In this document: piece after piece, positions 56,566 to 64,000 of the stretch
Numbering within the stretch: the first letter of the stretch is position 1
Layout: every line of letters starts with the position of its first letter
Source of the DNA: a virus
Virus record (IMG/VR): IMGVR_UViG_3300026488_000018
Span: 1 to 64,000 of that record
DNA: 64,000 nucleotides
Direction: 5' to 3' (one strand)
Program-made: the position numbers and the translations under genes
Notes under the pieces: model-generated
The model's input: only the letters and a program-made list of their open reading frames with translations
What the model was told of the DNA's origin: nothing
Database searches by the model: none

Positions 56566-59500
56566 ATGGTCGAGTATATTAAGAAGAGGGATGGAAGAAT
56601 TGTTAAGTTTGACAGAAGTAGAATTGAAAATGCTGTCAGGAAGGCTTTTCTTGATGCCAATAATGGGTATGATGAAAACGACGTGAAGAAAGTTACTCGC
56701 GCCGTGCTGTATCGCATTACTCAGTTGTATGGCGAGGATGATATTCCAAGCGTGGAAGAGATTAACGATATTGTTGAAATAACACTGATGAAGCACGGGT
56801 ATTATGATGTTGCGAAGAAGTTCATAATGTATCGCAAGAAGAAGGAAGATGAGCGCAAGGAGAAGATGCGTATTTGGGGGCTTAAAGAGTGGGTTGATGA
56901 CCCCGTTCTAAAGAAGTTTAGTATTAACGCGTTGAGGGTTCTCGCTTCGCGGTATCCAATTAAGGACGAGAATGGTAATATTGTTGAGCTCCCGAGTGAG
57001 ATTTTCAGACGTGTTGCTGTTGGTGTTGCTATTGCCGAGATGTTGTATGATAAGAAGGTGTTTGATAAGAACGGCGGTCACAGAGCGCGGTATCCAGAGG
57101 TTTTTGAAGGTGAAGAGCTCGAAAAGCTTGGGGTGGAAATTTTTGGGTATAAACTGAATCGTTATATGTGGGAGAGGCTTTATGAGAGGTTTAAGGAACT
57201 TGCCGATGAAGGCAAAATGAAGGTTTCTTGGGAGCAGTTTGTTGAGCTGGTTAAGGATGGTAAGATTACTAAGAATGCGGAGAAGTATGCTAAAGAGTGG
57301 TATGAGTTAATGGTTAATCAGTACATGATGCCTAACACGCCAACGATTAGCAATGCAGGAAGACCGTTTTATATGTTATCAGCATGTTTTGTGAATTATT
57401 TAGAAGATAGTTTAGAAGGGATTATGAAAACAGCCCATGATATAGCAATTATAAGTAAGTATGGTGGTGGTAATGGAGTTGATTTAACTGTGTTGAGGCC
57501 AGAAGGGGATAAGGTTTCGAAGACAAGTGGCGTGAGTTCGGGACCCGTTTCGTTTCTGCATATGTTTGATGCTATTAGTAATGTTATTAAAGAAGGTGGG
57601 ATAAGGCGTTCAGCTGGCATGGCTGTTATGCAGTATTGGCATCCAGACATTGATAAGTTTATTTATGCAAAGAAAGATAACGATGGTAAGAGTGTCCTCA
57701 CCACGTTTAATATCAGTGTTGGTCTTTGGGAGGAGTTCTGGGAGAAACTTGAGAAGGGTGAAGAGTTTGAATTGATTAATCCGCGCGATGGTTCTGTCTG
57801 GGGCAAGAAGGATGCGAGGAAGTTTTTTGAGGAACTTGCTTATATGGCTTGGGCGAAGGCTGACCCCGGTGTGCTGTATTTTGATAGACACAATCAGTAT
57901 AATATTATGCGTGAGAAGTGGGGCGATATTACCGCGACTAATCCGTGTCTAACTGGAGATGCTTTGGTTGTTACCCCCGCAGGTCTAAAGAGAATGGACG
58001 AACTGAGAGAGGGAGATATGGTTTACGTTGGTAACGGGAAGTTTGAGAAGATTGTGAAGTTTTATGATTTAGGTGAACAAGACGTGTACCGTATTGTTAC
58101 AAGGATGGGGTTTGAGATTAAAGCGACGGGTGACCACAGGTTTATGACGAGTCGTGGTGTTAAGAGAGTTGATGAGATGAAGGTCGACGACACAGTATTT
58201 GTTTGGATGAATTGGAAGAGGCAGGAGTATGGTGTTGGTGAATTTGTTCCAGATGTAATTGTTAAGATTGAATATGTTGGTAAGGAGCGTGTTTACGATT
58301 TCGAAACTGATGGCAATAAGTGGTTCTTTGCGAACGGTATTTATAATTTGGATTGCGGTGAAGAAGCTTTGTATCCTTACGAGGCATGCAATTTACTGAG
58401 TATTAATCTGTGGAAGTTTGTAAAGGAGGATGAAAATGGTAATAAGTATTTTGATTGGGATGAATATGCTAAGGTTATTAAGAGCGCCGTGAGAATGCTT
58501 GATGATGTAATTGAGGTGAATAAGTATCCTCTTCCGGAGATTAACGAGATGGTAAAGAAGACGCGGCGCGTTGGTCTTGGCTTTATGGGTATTGCTGAGG
58601 CACTGTTTGAGCTGGGTATTCCATATAATAGCAAGGAAGCATATGATTTAATGAAGAAGTGGGCGGAGACTAACCAGTATTTTGCCATGGTAGAGAGCGT
58701 TGAGCTTGCAAAGGAGAGAGGTGAGTTTCCGGCGTTTGAAGAGAGCGGTTATGTTAGGGGAGAACTCCCCGTCGCTGGGTATTATGAAGTTCCAAGAGAG
58801 GAGTGGAATTATGATTGGGATGGTTTAGTTGAAGAAATAAAGAAGCATGGTATCAGGAATGCGTTTCTTACTACTGCGCCCCCAACGGGTTCGGTTTCAA
58901 TGATTGCTGATACTTCAAGCGGTATTGAACCACAGTTTGCGCTTGCGTATAAGAAGAGTGTTACAATTGGTGAATTCTACTACATCGACCCAGTATTTGA
59001 AAGAGTGTTGAAGGAGAGAGGTATTTACTCGGATGATTTAATTAAGAAGATTGTCGATAACGGTGGTTCAGTGCAGGGTATTGAAGAAGTTCCAGAAGAT
59101 ATTAGAAGAGTGTTTGTTACGGCAATGGATATTCATTGGATGGACCATATTCTGGCGCAGGCGGTATTCCAGTTGTGGACTGATGTGAGTATTTCAAAGA
59201 CGATTAATATGCCCGAAAATGCAACGGTAGAGGATGTTAAGGCTGCGTATTTGATGGGTCATTATCTCGGGTTGAAGGGTGTCACAGTGTATCGCATGAA
59301 CAGTTTAACTTATCAGGTATTGTCAACGGAGAAGAACAAGAGGAAAGAGCCAGAGATGAGCGATTACGCGAAGGAGACATTCGAAAGAATTTTGAATGAA
59401 CACGAATGGTTAAAGTCGTATATCAACCTCGAAGAAATTAGTGGTTATAAGTTAAAGCAGAAGAACGGTGGATTGTTTTTGAATGTTGGTTTTGAGTTTC

Positions 59501-59763
59501 CAAGAAAAGAACCGACCCCCCAGCAGGGTATTGATTTGAGTAAAGTGGGCGAGTTGATTGAGAAGTATGCTAAGAGTGGAGAGAGTATTGTTGATGATGA
59601 TGTATTTAAGGCAATTGATGAAGAACTTCGTAAAAAAGGCCTACTTGGCACCGCGTATTGTCCAATATGCTGGGAGAAGGATAGGGTATTAAGCCCAGTT
59701 GTGTTCGAGGCGGGGTGTAAGACGTGTAAGAGATGTGGTTGGAGCGCTTGTACAGTTGCTTAA
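56566..59763 (+). CDS. nrdJ: Class II (B12-dependent) ribonucleotide reductase with mini-intein
   Basis: 1065 residues including a 136-residue intein. An ATP-cone opens the protein (KRDGRIVKFDRSRIENAVRK). MPNTPTISNAG, LSACFVNYLEDS, GGGNGVDLTVLRPEGD, GGIRRSAGMAVM and TAPPTGSVSMIADTSSGIEP are catalytic-domain signatures. The C-terminus has CPICWEKDR ... CKTCKRCGWSAC, a cysteine-rich end typical of NrdJ. No small subunit gene is present, in agreement with class II. The intein splits TNP from CGEEALYPYEACNLLS, an active-site region often used by inteins. It supplies dNTPs. Confidence 0.93.
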   Translation: MVEYIKKRDGRIVKFDRSRIENAVRKAFLDANNGYDENDVKKVTRAVLYRITQLYGEDDIPSVEEINDIVEITLMKHGYYDVAKKFIMYRKKKEDERKEKMRIWGLKEWVDDPVLKKFSINALRVLASRYPIKDENGNIVELPSEIFRRVAVGVAIAEMLYDKKVFDKNGGHRARYPEVFEGEELEKLGVEIFGYKLNRYMWERLYERFKELADEGKMKVSWEQFVELVKDGKITKNAEKYAKEWYELMVNQYMMPNTPTISNAGRPFYMLSACFVNYLEDSLEGIMKTAHDIAIISKYGGGNGVDLTVLRPEGDKVSKTSGVSSGPVSFLHMFDAISNVIKEGGIRRSAGMAVMQYWHPDIDKFIYAKKDNDGKSVLTTFNISVGLWEEFWEKLEKGEEFELINPRDGSVWGKKDARKFFEELAYMAWAKADPGVLYFDRHNQYNIMREKWGDITATNPCLTGDALVVTPAGLKRMDELREGDMVYVGNGKFEKIVKFYDLGEQDVYRIVTRMGFEIKATGDHRFMTSRGVKRVDEMKVDDTVFVWMNWKRQEYGVGEFVPDVIVKIEYVGKERVYDFETDGNKWFFANGIYNLDCGEEALYPYEACNLLSINLWKFVKEDENGNKYFDWDEYAKVIKSAVRMLDDVIEVNKYPLPEINEMVKKTRRVGLGFMGIAEALFELGIPYNSKEAYDLMKKWAETNQYFAMVESVELAKERGEFPAFEESGYVRGELPVAGYYEVPREEWNYDWDGLVEEIKKHGIRNAFLTTAPPTGSVSMIADTSSGIEPQFALAYKKSVTIGEFYYIDPVFERVLKERGIYSDDLIKKIVDNGGSVQGIEEVPEDIRRVFVTAMDIHWMDHILAQAVFQLWTDVSISKTINMPENATVEDVKAAYLMGHYLGLKGVTVYRMNSLTYQVLSTEKNKRKEPEMSDYAKETFERILNEHEWLKSYINLEEISGYKLKQKNGGLFLNVGFEFPRKEPTPQQGIDLSKVGELIEKYAKSGESIVDDDVFKAIDEELRKKGLLGTAYCPICWEKDRVLSPVVFEAGCKTCKRCGWSACTVA
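57946..58353 (+). other. Mini-intein in the reductase
   Basis: 136 codons (residues 461-596). Block A is CLTGDALVVTPAG with DELREGD; block B is FEIKATGDHRFMT. The C-terminal blocks are VYDFETDGNKWFFANGIYNLD before Cys+1. No homing-endonuclease motifs fit in this length. The last intein residue reads as Asp, preceded by Leu, instead of the usual His-Asn. Confidence 0.85.
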
Positions 59764-59775
59764 TTAGGCTAAAGC

Positions 59776-59806
59776 TTTTTAAACTTTTCTTTTGTATTAT
59801 TTACGG
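59776..59806 (+). promoter_or_regulatory. Archaeal promoter
   Basis: TTTAAA at 59778-59783, 10 bases, GTATTATTTACGG from 59794. ATG 59815 is 37 bases after the box. Confidence 0.7.
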
Positions 59807-59814
59807 TGGTGTAA

Positions 59815-59988
59815 ATGTATGTAGTTGAGAAAGACGGTAAGGTGGTAGGCGCGTTTAACGCTTACAATGTGTTTTTCATTGATGAAGTGCTTAAGATGAA
59901 TTTTATCGAGATTGCTAATAGGTACGGTATTGATGAGGTTATAATGTGGCTCAGAAAACTGGGGTATACTGTTAAGGAGGTTGATTGA
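59815..59988 (+). CDS. Small hypothetical protein (57 aa)
   Basis: First gene after the promoter; GGTGGTGTAA precedes the ATG. It is an alpha/beta protein (MYVVEKDGKVVGAFNAYNVF) ending in helices (FIEIANRYGIDEVIMWLRKL). The IE-I/L-A-x-x-YG-x-D segment recurs in the gene at 60818. Its stop abuts the next ATG. Confidence 0.6.
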   Translation: MYVVEKDGKVVGAFNAYNVFFIDEVLKMNFIEIANRYGIDEVIMWLRKLGYTVKEVD

Positions 59989-60630
59989 ATGGGGAGGTTT
60001 TTGTTTGTTAGTGATTTACATGTGAATGACGAAAATTATGAGCGGACTTTGGAAGGACTGAATAACATAGTATCGAAATATGATGTCGATTTTATAGTTA
60101 GCGGGGGCGATAACGGTGAGGTGGATAATAATTTTCTGGATAGTCTGAATGCTTGCTTTTATTCGATATATGGTAACCATGATACGATTGAGTGGGTGAA
60201 AGATTTTAACGGACATTGGCTACATGATGGTATGCATGTGATTGGTGATTTTTCACTGTTGGCATGGAATGGGATTTTTGGGTTTAGTGAAAAATACCCC
60301 AAGTGGTACCATCGTAGCTTAGATGATTTTATTCGTTTTGGGTATAGCTGGGCTAACGCAAGACCAGATGTGTTTGTAAGTCATGAGATACCATACTATA
60401 ACAGGTTTGGCAAGCAAGTACAGGAATATTTGAGTGTTATGAATTACGGTGTAAAGATGATAAAGCCGAGAGTATGGCTTAATGGCCACATCCACAGAGG
60501 CGTTATAATAGACAGAGACACATTCCAGGGTATTGTTTATGTGAATGTCGAGAGTAAGGGAAAGAAAGTTAGCGGTGTTATCGTTGAAAAAGATGGTGAT
60601 GAAATTAATATAACAATTGTAGAGGGATGA
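59989..60630 (+). CDS. Calcineurin-like metallophosphoesterase
   Basis: 213 residues. Motifs are in order: VSDLHV (residues 7-12), VSGGDNGEVD, YGNHDTIE, VSHEIPYY and NGHIHRG. This is the full metal-binding set of the family. Substrate is not predictable; phage members act on nucleotides, RNA ends or phosphoproteins. GAGGTTGATTGA precedes the ATG, adjacent to the upstream stop. Confidence 0.85.
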   Translation: MGRFLFVSDLHVNDENYERTLEGLNNIVSKYDVDFIVSGGDNGEVDNNFLDSLNACFYSIYGNHDTIEWVKDFNGHWLHDGMHVIGDFSLLAWNGIFGFSEKYPKWYHRSLDDFIRFGYSWANARPDVFVSHEIPYYNRFGKQVQEYLSVMNYGVKMIKPRVWLNGHIHRGVIIDRDTFQGIVYVNVESKGKKVSGVIVEKDGDEINITIVEG

Positions 60631-60633
60631 CGG

Positions 60634-60831
60634 ATGACTGTGGTAGTGTATCGTTGGTATTATGGTGAGTATAAAGAGTTGTTTAGGATTACAGGCAATA
60701 AAGTGTCGAATGAGTATGGAGAGATGTTTTTGAGAGAATTAGGGATACCAATGAATGAGGATGCGGTATTTAAGAGTCTTAAATCGAATGGGGTTTATTT
60801 AGTTGAAAGGGTGGGTGATGAGAGTGATTGA
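60634..60831 (+). CDS. Small hypothetical protein (65 aa)
   Basis: ATG 60634 follows GAGGGATGACGG. It begins MTVVVYRWYYGEYKELFRIT, with an alpha/beta layout, ending YLVERVGDESD. It overlaps the next gene. No family recognised. Confidence 0.55.
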   Translation: MTVVVYRWYYGEYKELFRITGNKVSNEYGEMFLRELGIPMNEDAVFKSLKSNGVYLVERVGDESD

Positions 60832-61000
60832 GGTTGTACGTATTATCGGTGATAAAGTTATTCCTCTTTTTACTGTTGATGGTGATGAGTTTAGTAATAT
60901 AGAGCTTGCGCGCGAGTATGGGTTTGACGGCATGGATGAAGAGAAAATCAAGAAGCTTCTCTGGGATAATCCATATCTTAATTATAGGGAGGTGGAGTGA
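60818..61000 (+). CDS. Small hypothetical protein (60 aa)
   Basis: ATG 60818 lies inside the end of the previous gene (GGGTGGGTG overlaps it; GTG 60824 is possible). It begins MRVIEVVRIIGDKVIPLFTV and continues NIELAREYGFDGMDEEKIKK, like part of the protein at 59815. The stop overlaps the next ATG. Confidence 0.5.
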   Translation: MRVIEVVRIIGDKVIPLFTVDGDEFSNIELAREYGFDGMDEEKIKKLLWDNPYLNYREVE

Positions 61001-63345
61001 TGCAGGGTGCAGAAAAATTCCAAGGGAAGTCTTATTCAGAAGTTCCACCCGAGTATAGGTATTATGTTGATGAAGAAGAGGAGAGTAAATTTAGGGCAAT
61101 GGGTGTTCCTATATATGAGGGTCCACATGGTGGGAAGTTTATAGATAGACGCGATTTGATTAGACACGGTGAGAGAAATCCAATTGAAGTGTCAAGTACG
61201 AATATTATTAAGTTGAAACAGTATTACGACGCTTTATTGGAACGAGGCAGTATTGATTCGGATGAGATGAAGAATGTGATAGCGGCGTTGAATTGGGTAA
61301 GATTTAAGGGAATGGCCCGCAAGGTGGGTGATTTGAGTGTTATTGATGATAAAATTGCTAAGGTCGAGAAATTAGATATAAATTCGTTAAATAGGGATAT
61401 TTTGTTTAAAGTTCAGTTTAAGGACGGAACATACGCGTATATGAAGAAGCTTTTTCCTGATGAAATGATAGAGGTTAGGGTTGCCGGTATTACAGGACAT
61501 ATTGTTAGTAATATGTTGGAGAAGATTGTTGAAAGTGATGTTTTGAAGAAGCTATTACCGAAAGGGCGTTTGGTTAATTACAACGGCGATTGGTATTTTA
61601 TGACAGATGAAGTGTATGGTGTTTTGGGTGTTAACGCGAGGGATAAGCTGAAGGATATTGATTTCAATAGTGACGACATGATAGATTTGATGGCGGGTTT
61701 GATTGTAATTGGGTTAGGTGATTTACATTTTGCTAATGTATTCTATGAGCCAAACGCAAAGATAATAATTCCATTTGATTTTGATTTCGCAGGAAGTAAC
61801 ATTAAAATTACAAATTTTGGACCACTTGATTTTATTGCGAGGGTTGATAAGGATAAGTTTAAGGATTTGGATTTCAGGAAACTTGCCGATAAAGTTGTTG
61901 AAAAATTTGAAAAATATAACGGTGAACTACGTCAGTATTTGTCAGATGAAGAAGATGTATTGAAGACGTATATTAATGCAGATGAGCGGGACGTTGATTT
62001 TGCGATTGAGAGTTTTTATGAGTGGTTTAATAGACTTGGAAAAATTGTTCAGATGTATAAGGATGGAATGATAAATGGTTTTGGGATGTTAGTTAATGTT
62101 GGTTCGGCGAGACCAAAAGTTAATATTAGGGCGTTTATCGGCGATGATTTATTTAATGAGTTGATAAATGATTTTTCGAAAGCCGCAAAGGTACCGGCTG
62201 AGTATAGGTTGTATATTAATAACTGGCAGGCCCAACGATTTAGGCGCAAGGGTATTAAAGTTTACAGAGGCCCGCGTGGTGGGCTGTATGTTGATATCAG
62301 AGAGTTAAAGAATAGAGGTGTTAATACAGACGAAGTTAAGGTGGTTGAGGAGTTTAAACCGGAGTTACTGGAGGATTCTAAGAATTTGAATGCTATTATT
62401 GCCAGGGTTGCAGAAGAACCAAAATTACGTGTGGCCGTTGTTAACGAATTGAGGAAGGGTATTGATTACATGATAGAGAAACTTATTGATTACAAGTTAG
62501 GGCAGAATAGGGAGGAGTATTTGTTACATTATCGCAGAGCAGTGAATGCAGCATTTGTGCTAAATGCGTTGAATGGGAAAGCAATGGCGAATGATATGAA
62601 CAACGATAATTACAAGGTGGTATCGTTTAGTGATGTTGGTGCGCAACCGGGTGTTATAAATGTGACATCGATGTTTATAGGAGAATTTCTGGATGGGTCA
62701 CATATTTTTGCAAAGGAGTTGACGGATGATGCCGAGTGGGTTGTAAATAATTATGTTGCCCCAGCGTTGATTAAGGTATTGGTTGGTCGCGAGTATTCGG
62801 ACTTTATTCCAACACCGCGTATTATAGTGAAGGATGGTAGAGTGTTTGTTGGGACGAGTGAGGTGTATGGAGTTACTGGCATGGATTTAATGGGTATTCA
62901 AGATATTGAGTTAAAGAACGTGGATAGGTTCATGGATTTTCTCGCCGCTCACTATGTTGTTGGTTTGGATGATAGCCACGAGTCAAATTACTTCATAGAT
63001 CCAGAGAACGGAGTATTTGTACAGTTTGATGTTGATTATGCGTTTATGAGGGGTGGAACGGAGCTTCATATAGGTACTATGGTGGAAAAATTAGCAGAGT
63101 GGTACGGTTTTGATGCAACGGAGGTAAAGAGAAGAGGGATAGAGAAGTTGTTACAAAAAGAAAAGGAGATAATGTTCACTATAAGAGCGTTACGCGCGTC
63201 GTTAGATGTTTATGATATGCCCGAGGATAAGAAGGAGATAATGAAGAAGGGTATTGATAGAGCAGGCGCGTTTATGTTTGAACTTATCAGGAAAGCAAAG
63301 AAAGACCCAGACGAAGCTATACGGTATTTGGACAGCAAAATTTGA
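61000..63345 (+). CDS. Tandem GPxGG plus kinase-like protein, candidate virion effector
   Basis: 781 residues made of two similar halves. Each half starts with the GPxGG module: VPPEYRYYVDEEEESKFRAM ... GPHGG (41-45), and VPAEYRLYINNWQAQRFRRK ... GPRGG (424-428). Each then has a kinase-like domain of PI3/4-kinase or HipA type. Half 1 has TYAYMKKLFP as a possible ATP-lysine strand, GLGDLHFANVF (D241, H243, N246) and PFDFDFAG (D260, D262). Half 2 has HIFAKELTD, GLDDSHESNYF (D658, H660, N663) and QFDVDYAF (D677, D679). It lies just upstream of terminase genes. Lipid, protein or small-molecule substrates are all possible. Confidence 0.6.
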   Translation: MQGAEKFQGKSYSEVPPEYRYYVDEEEESKFRAMGVPIYEGPHGGKFIDRRDLIRHGERNPIEVSSTNIIKLKQYYDALLERGSIDSDEMKNVIAALNWVRFKGMARKVGDLSVIDDKIAKVEKLDINSLNRDILFKVQFKDGTYAYMKKLFPDEMIEVRVAGITGHIVSNMLEKIVESDVLKKLLPKGRLVNYNGDWYFMTDEVYGVLGVNARDKLKDIDFNSDDMIDLMAGLIVIGLGDLHFANVFYEPNAKIIIPFDFDFAGSNIKITNFGPLDFIARVDKDKFKDLDFRKLADKVVEKFEKYNGELRQYLSDEEDVLKTYINADERDVDFAIESFYEWFNRLGKIVQMYKDGMINGFGMLVNVGSARPKVNIRAFIGDDLFNELINDFSKAAKVPAEYRLYINNWQAQRFRRKGIKVYRGPRGGLYVDIRELKNRGVNTDEVKVVEEFKPELLEDSKNLNAIIARVAEEPKLRVAVVNELRKGIDYMIEKLIDYKLGQNREEYLLHYRRAVNAAFVLNALNGKAMANDMNNDNYKVVSFSDVGAQPGVINVTSMFIGEFLDGSHIFAKELTDDAEWVVNNYVAPALIKVLVGREYSDFIPTPRIIVKDGRVFVGTSEVYGVTGMDLMGIQDIELKNVDRFMDFLAAHYVVGLDDSHESNYFIDPENGVFVQFDVDYAFMRGGTELHIGTMVEKLAEWYGFDATEVKRRGIEKLLQKEKEIMFTIRALRASLDVYDMPEDKKEIMKKGIDRAGAFMFELIRKAKKDPDEAIRYLDSKI

Positions 63346-63391
63346 TGTTTATTATAAAGAGTAGGAATGAATATCTAATGGGGGTATTGAA

Positions 63392-63655
63392 ATGGAGGAC
63401 GATGTTATTTTTACTGAGATTGAAAAGGTGATAGAACAGAAGAAGAAACGATACGAGCGGGCTCTACTTGAAGAGGAGGAAGCAGGTAGAACGTTAACAA
63501 GAGTTACAGATTTAGAGAATTCTCTTATTGATGCGTATATTAAGTACCTCAGGATGAAGTATTGGGTGAAAGAACATAAAGTTGTTGCAAGTAAAGATGC
63601 TTTACGCGAGATTGACGAATTTTTTGAACTTGTCGAACAGGATGATACTGATTGA
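63392..63655 (+). CDS. Small coiled-coil protein, possible small terminase subunit
   Basis: 87 residues; GGGGGTATTGAA precedes the ATG. Highly charged and helical (FTEIEKVIEQKKKRYERALL, LIDAYIKYLRMKYWVKEHKV). Position just before the large terminase subunit suggests the small subunit, but there is no helix-turn-helix that I can recognise. Confidence 0.45.
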   Translation: MEDDVIFTEIEKVIEQKKKRYERALLEEEEAGRTLTRVTDLENSLIDAYIKYLRMKYWVKEHKVVASKDALREIDEFFELVEQDDTD

Positions 63656-63756
63656 TAGTTGCGAGGATAACTGATGGATGGGCTGTTAGCGGGATTACTA
63701 AGAGTGGCGGTGTTTGTGAGAAGAAACCGGAATCCTTATGGAGGGAATATGTATGA
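63652..63756 (+). CDS. Possible very small protein (34 aa) before terminase
   Basis: TTG 63652 overlaps the preceding stop, and the frame ends in a TGA overlapping the terminase ATG. The product reads IVARITDGWAVSGITKSGGV and so on. The overlap at both ends is typical of real genes here, but length and the TTG start make it doubtful. Confidence 0.35.
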   Translation: MIVARITDGWAVSGITKSGGVCEKKPESLWREYV

Positions 63757-64000
63757 GCAAGAAAGTTGTTGTTGATGAAGAATATCTAAAAAAGAAAGAA
63801 AAACTCAGGGAGTATGCCAGAAAACATCCAGTCGAGTTTTTTAAATGGATTACAGGGTTTGAACCTCGCCCGTTTCAGAAAAAATTTATGAAGACTAATA
63901 AGAGGCGTGTTATTGTTGTTACATCACGTCAGATTGGAAAATCGGAAGTTACTGCAGTTAAAGCAATTTGGAAAGCATGGTTGTTTGATAATCAATACAT
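63753..64000 (+). CDS. terL: Terminase large subunit, N-terminal part (cut by window end)
   Basis: 82 residues are visible from ATG 63753 (GGAGGGAATATGT upstream). HPVEFFKWITGFEPRPFQKK and VVTSRQIGKSEVTAVKAIWK are the usual opening of TerL; TSRQIGKS is the Walker A-like ATP site. TerL pumps DNA into the prohead. The nuclease part lies outside the window. Confidence 0.9.
   Translation, partial: MSKKVVVDEEYLKKKEKLREYARKHPVEFFKWITGFEPRPFQKKFMKTNKRRVIVVTSRQIGKSEVTAVKAIWKAWLFDNQY

Noticed and set aside
1-64000. Integrase, recombinase or transposase genes
   Set aside because: No tyrosine or serine recombinase motif and no insertion sequence ends were seen, so provirus status rests only on the tRNA fragment.

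Overview
The window looks like most of the genome of a head-tailed (HK97-fold, Caudoviricetes-type) virus or provirus of a euryarchaeon, probably a thermophile. The evidence is a terminase, portal, prohead protease, HK97-type major capsid protein and siphovirus-like tail genes next to archaeal information-processing genes: a TFB transcription factor, a family B DNA polymerase, an archaeo-eukaryotic primase with a PriL-like Fe-S tail, Hel308-like helicase, RPA-like OB protein, XPF-like nuclease and a RadA/RecA-like ATPase. Every gene I accept lies on the + strand, genes are packed with ATGA/GTGA overlaps, starts are preceded by GGAGGTG-type ribosome sites, and transcription units start with archaeal TATA boxes. 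The first 39 bases are the 3' end of a GC-rich tRNA (probably tRNA-Leu), so the left edge may be an attachment site. No integrase is visible.

Layout. 0-2.3 kb: tRNA end, small accessory genes, one decayed gene, and ThyX. 2.4-5.2 kb: tail-tip or fibre genes. 5.3-8.2 kb: small accessory genes and a GPxGG/HExxH protein. 8.2-13.2 kb: two beta-helix tailspikes and baseplate-like proteins. 13.2-15.4 kb: small genes and a YhhQ-type queuosine-precursor transporter. 15.4-21.9 kb: tail morphogenesis (terminator, tube, gp10-like, two chaperones with a probable frameshift, short tape measure, hub with an embedded DUF2341-like domain). 21.9-26.4 kb: small genes, a DEDDh exonuclease, a SprT-like protein and an Nmad1 (DUF1599) protein. 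26.4-29.6 kb: helicase, TFB, dUTPase/dCTP deaminase. 29.7-37.2 kb: a GPxGG/ADP-ribosyltransferase-like protein, a zinc-ribbon portal, and an 878-residue protease polyprotein. 37.2-41.6 kb: membrane proteins and two more tailspikes, placed between the protease and the capsid gene. 41.7-44.5 kb: scaffold-like protein, major capsid protein, connector. 44.5-52.3 kb: replication and recombination genes. 52.2-56.5 kb: a complete 7-deazaguanine pathway (QueC, glutamine amidotransferase, QueE, QueD, FolE). 56.6-59.8 kb: class II ribonucleotide reductase with a mini-intein. 59.8-64.0 kb: phosphoesterase, a 781-residue protein with two GPxGG modules and two kinase-like domains, and the start of the large terminase subunit.

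How it works together. The virus carries its own nucleotide supply (ThyX, NrdJ, dUTPase), replisome and recombination set, a TFB that could favour a shared promoter type (TTTAAA, about 10 nt, GTATT), and a preQ0/archaeosine-type pathway plus transporter. The last suggests 7-deazaguanine modification of the viral DNA, although no DpdA-type transglycosylase was recognised here. Large GPxGG proteins carrying enzyme-like domains (kinase-like, ADP-ribosyltransferase-like, zincin-like) look like candidate virion-carried effectors.

Least explained signals: the tandem kinase-like protein; a SWIM zinc finger joined in frame to the RecA-like ATPase but separated from its own start by a T6 frameshift; an 8-mer (CGGTATTG) seen about 33 times on the + strand and once on the other; and modified pathway enzymes (QueC without its zinc cysteines, QueE with a CX5CX2C cluster motif, a glutamine-amidotransferase paralogue without its nucleophile). 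All assignments are from reading the sequence by eye; no database search was possible.
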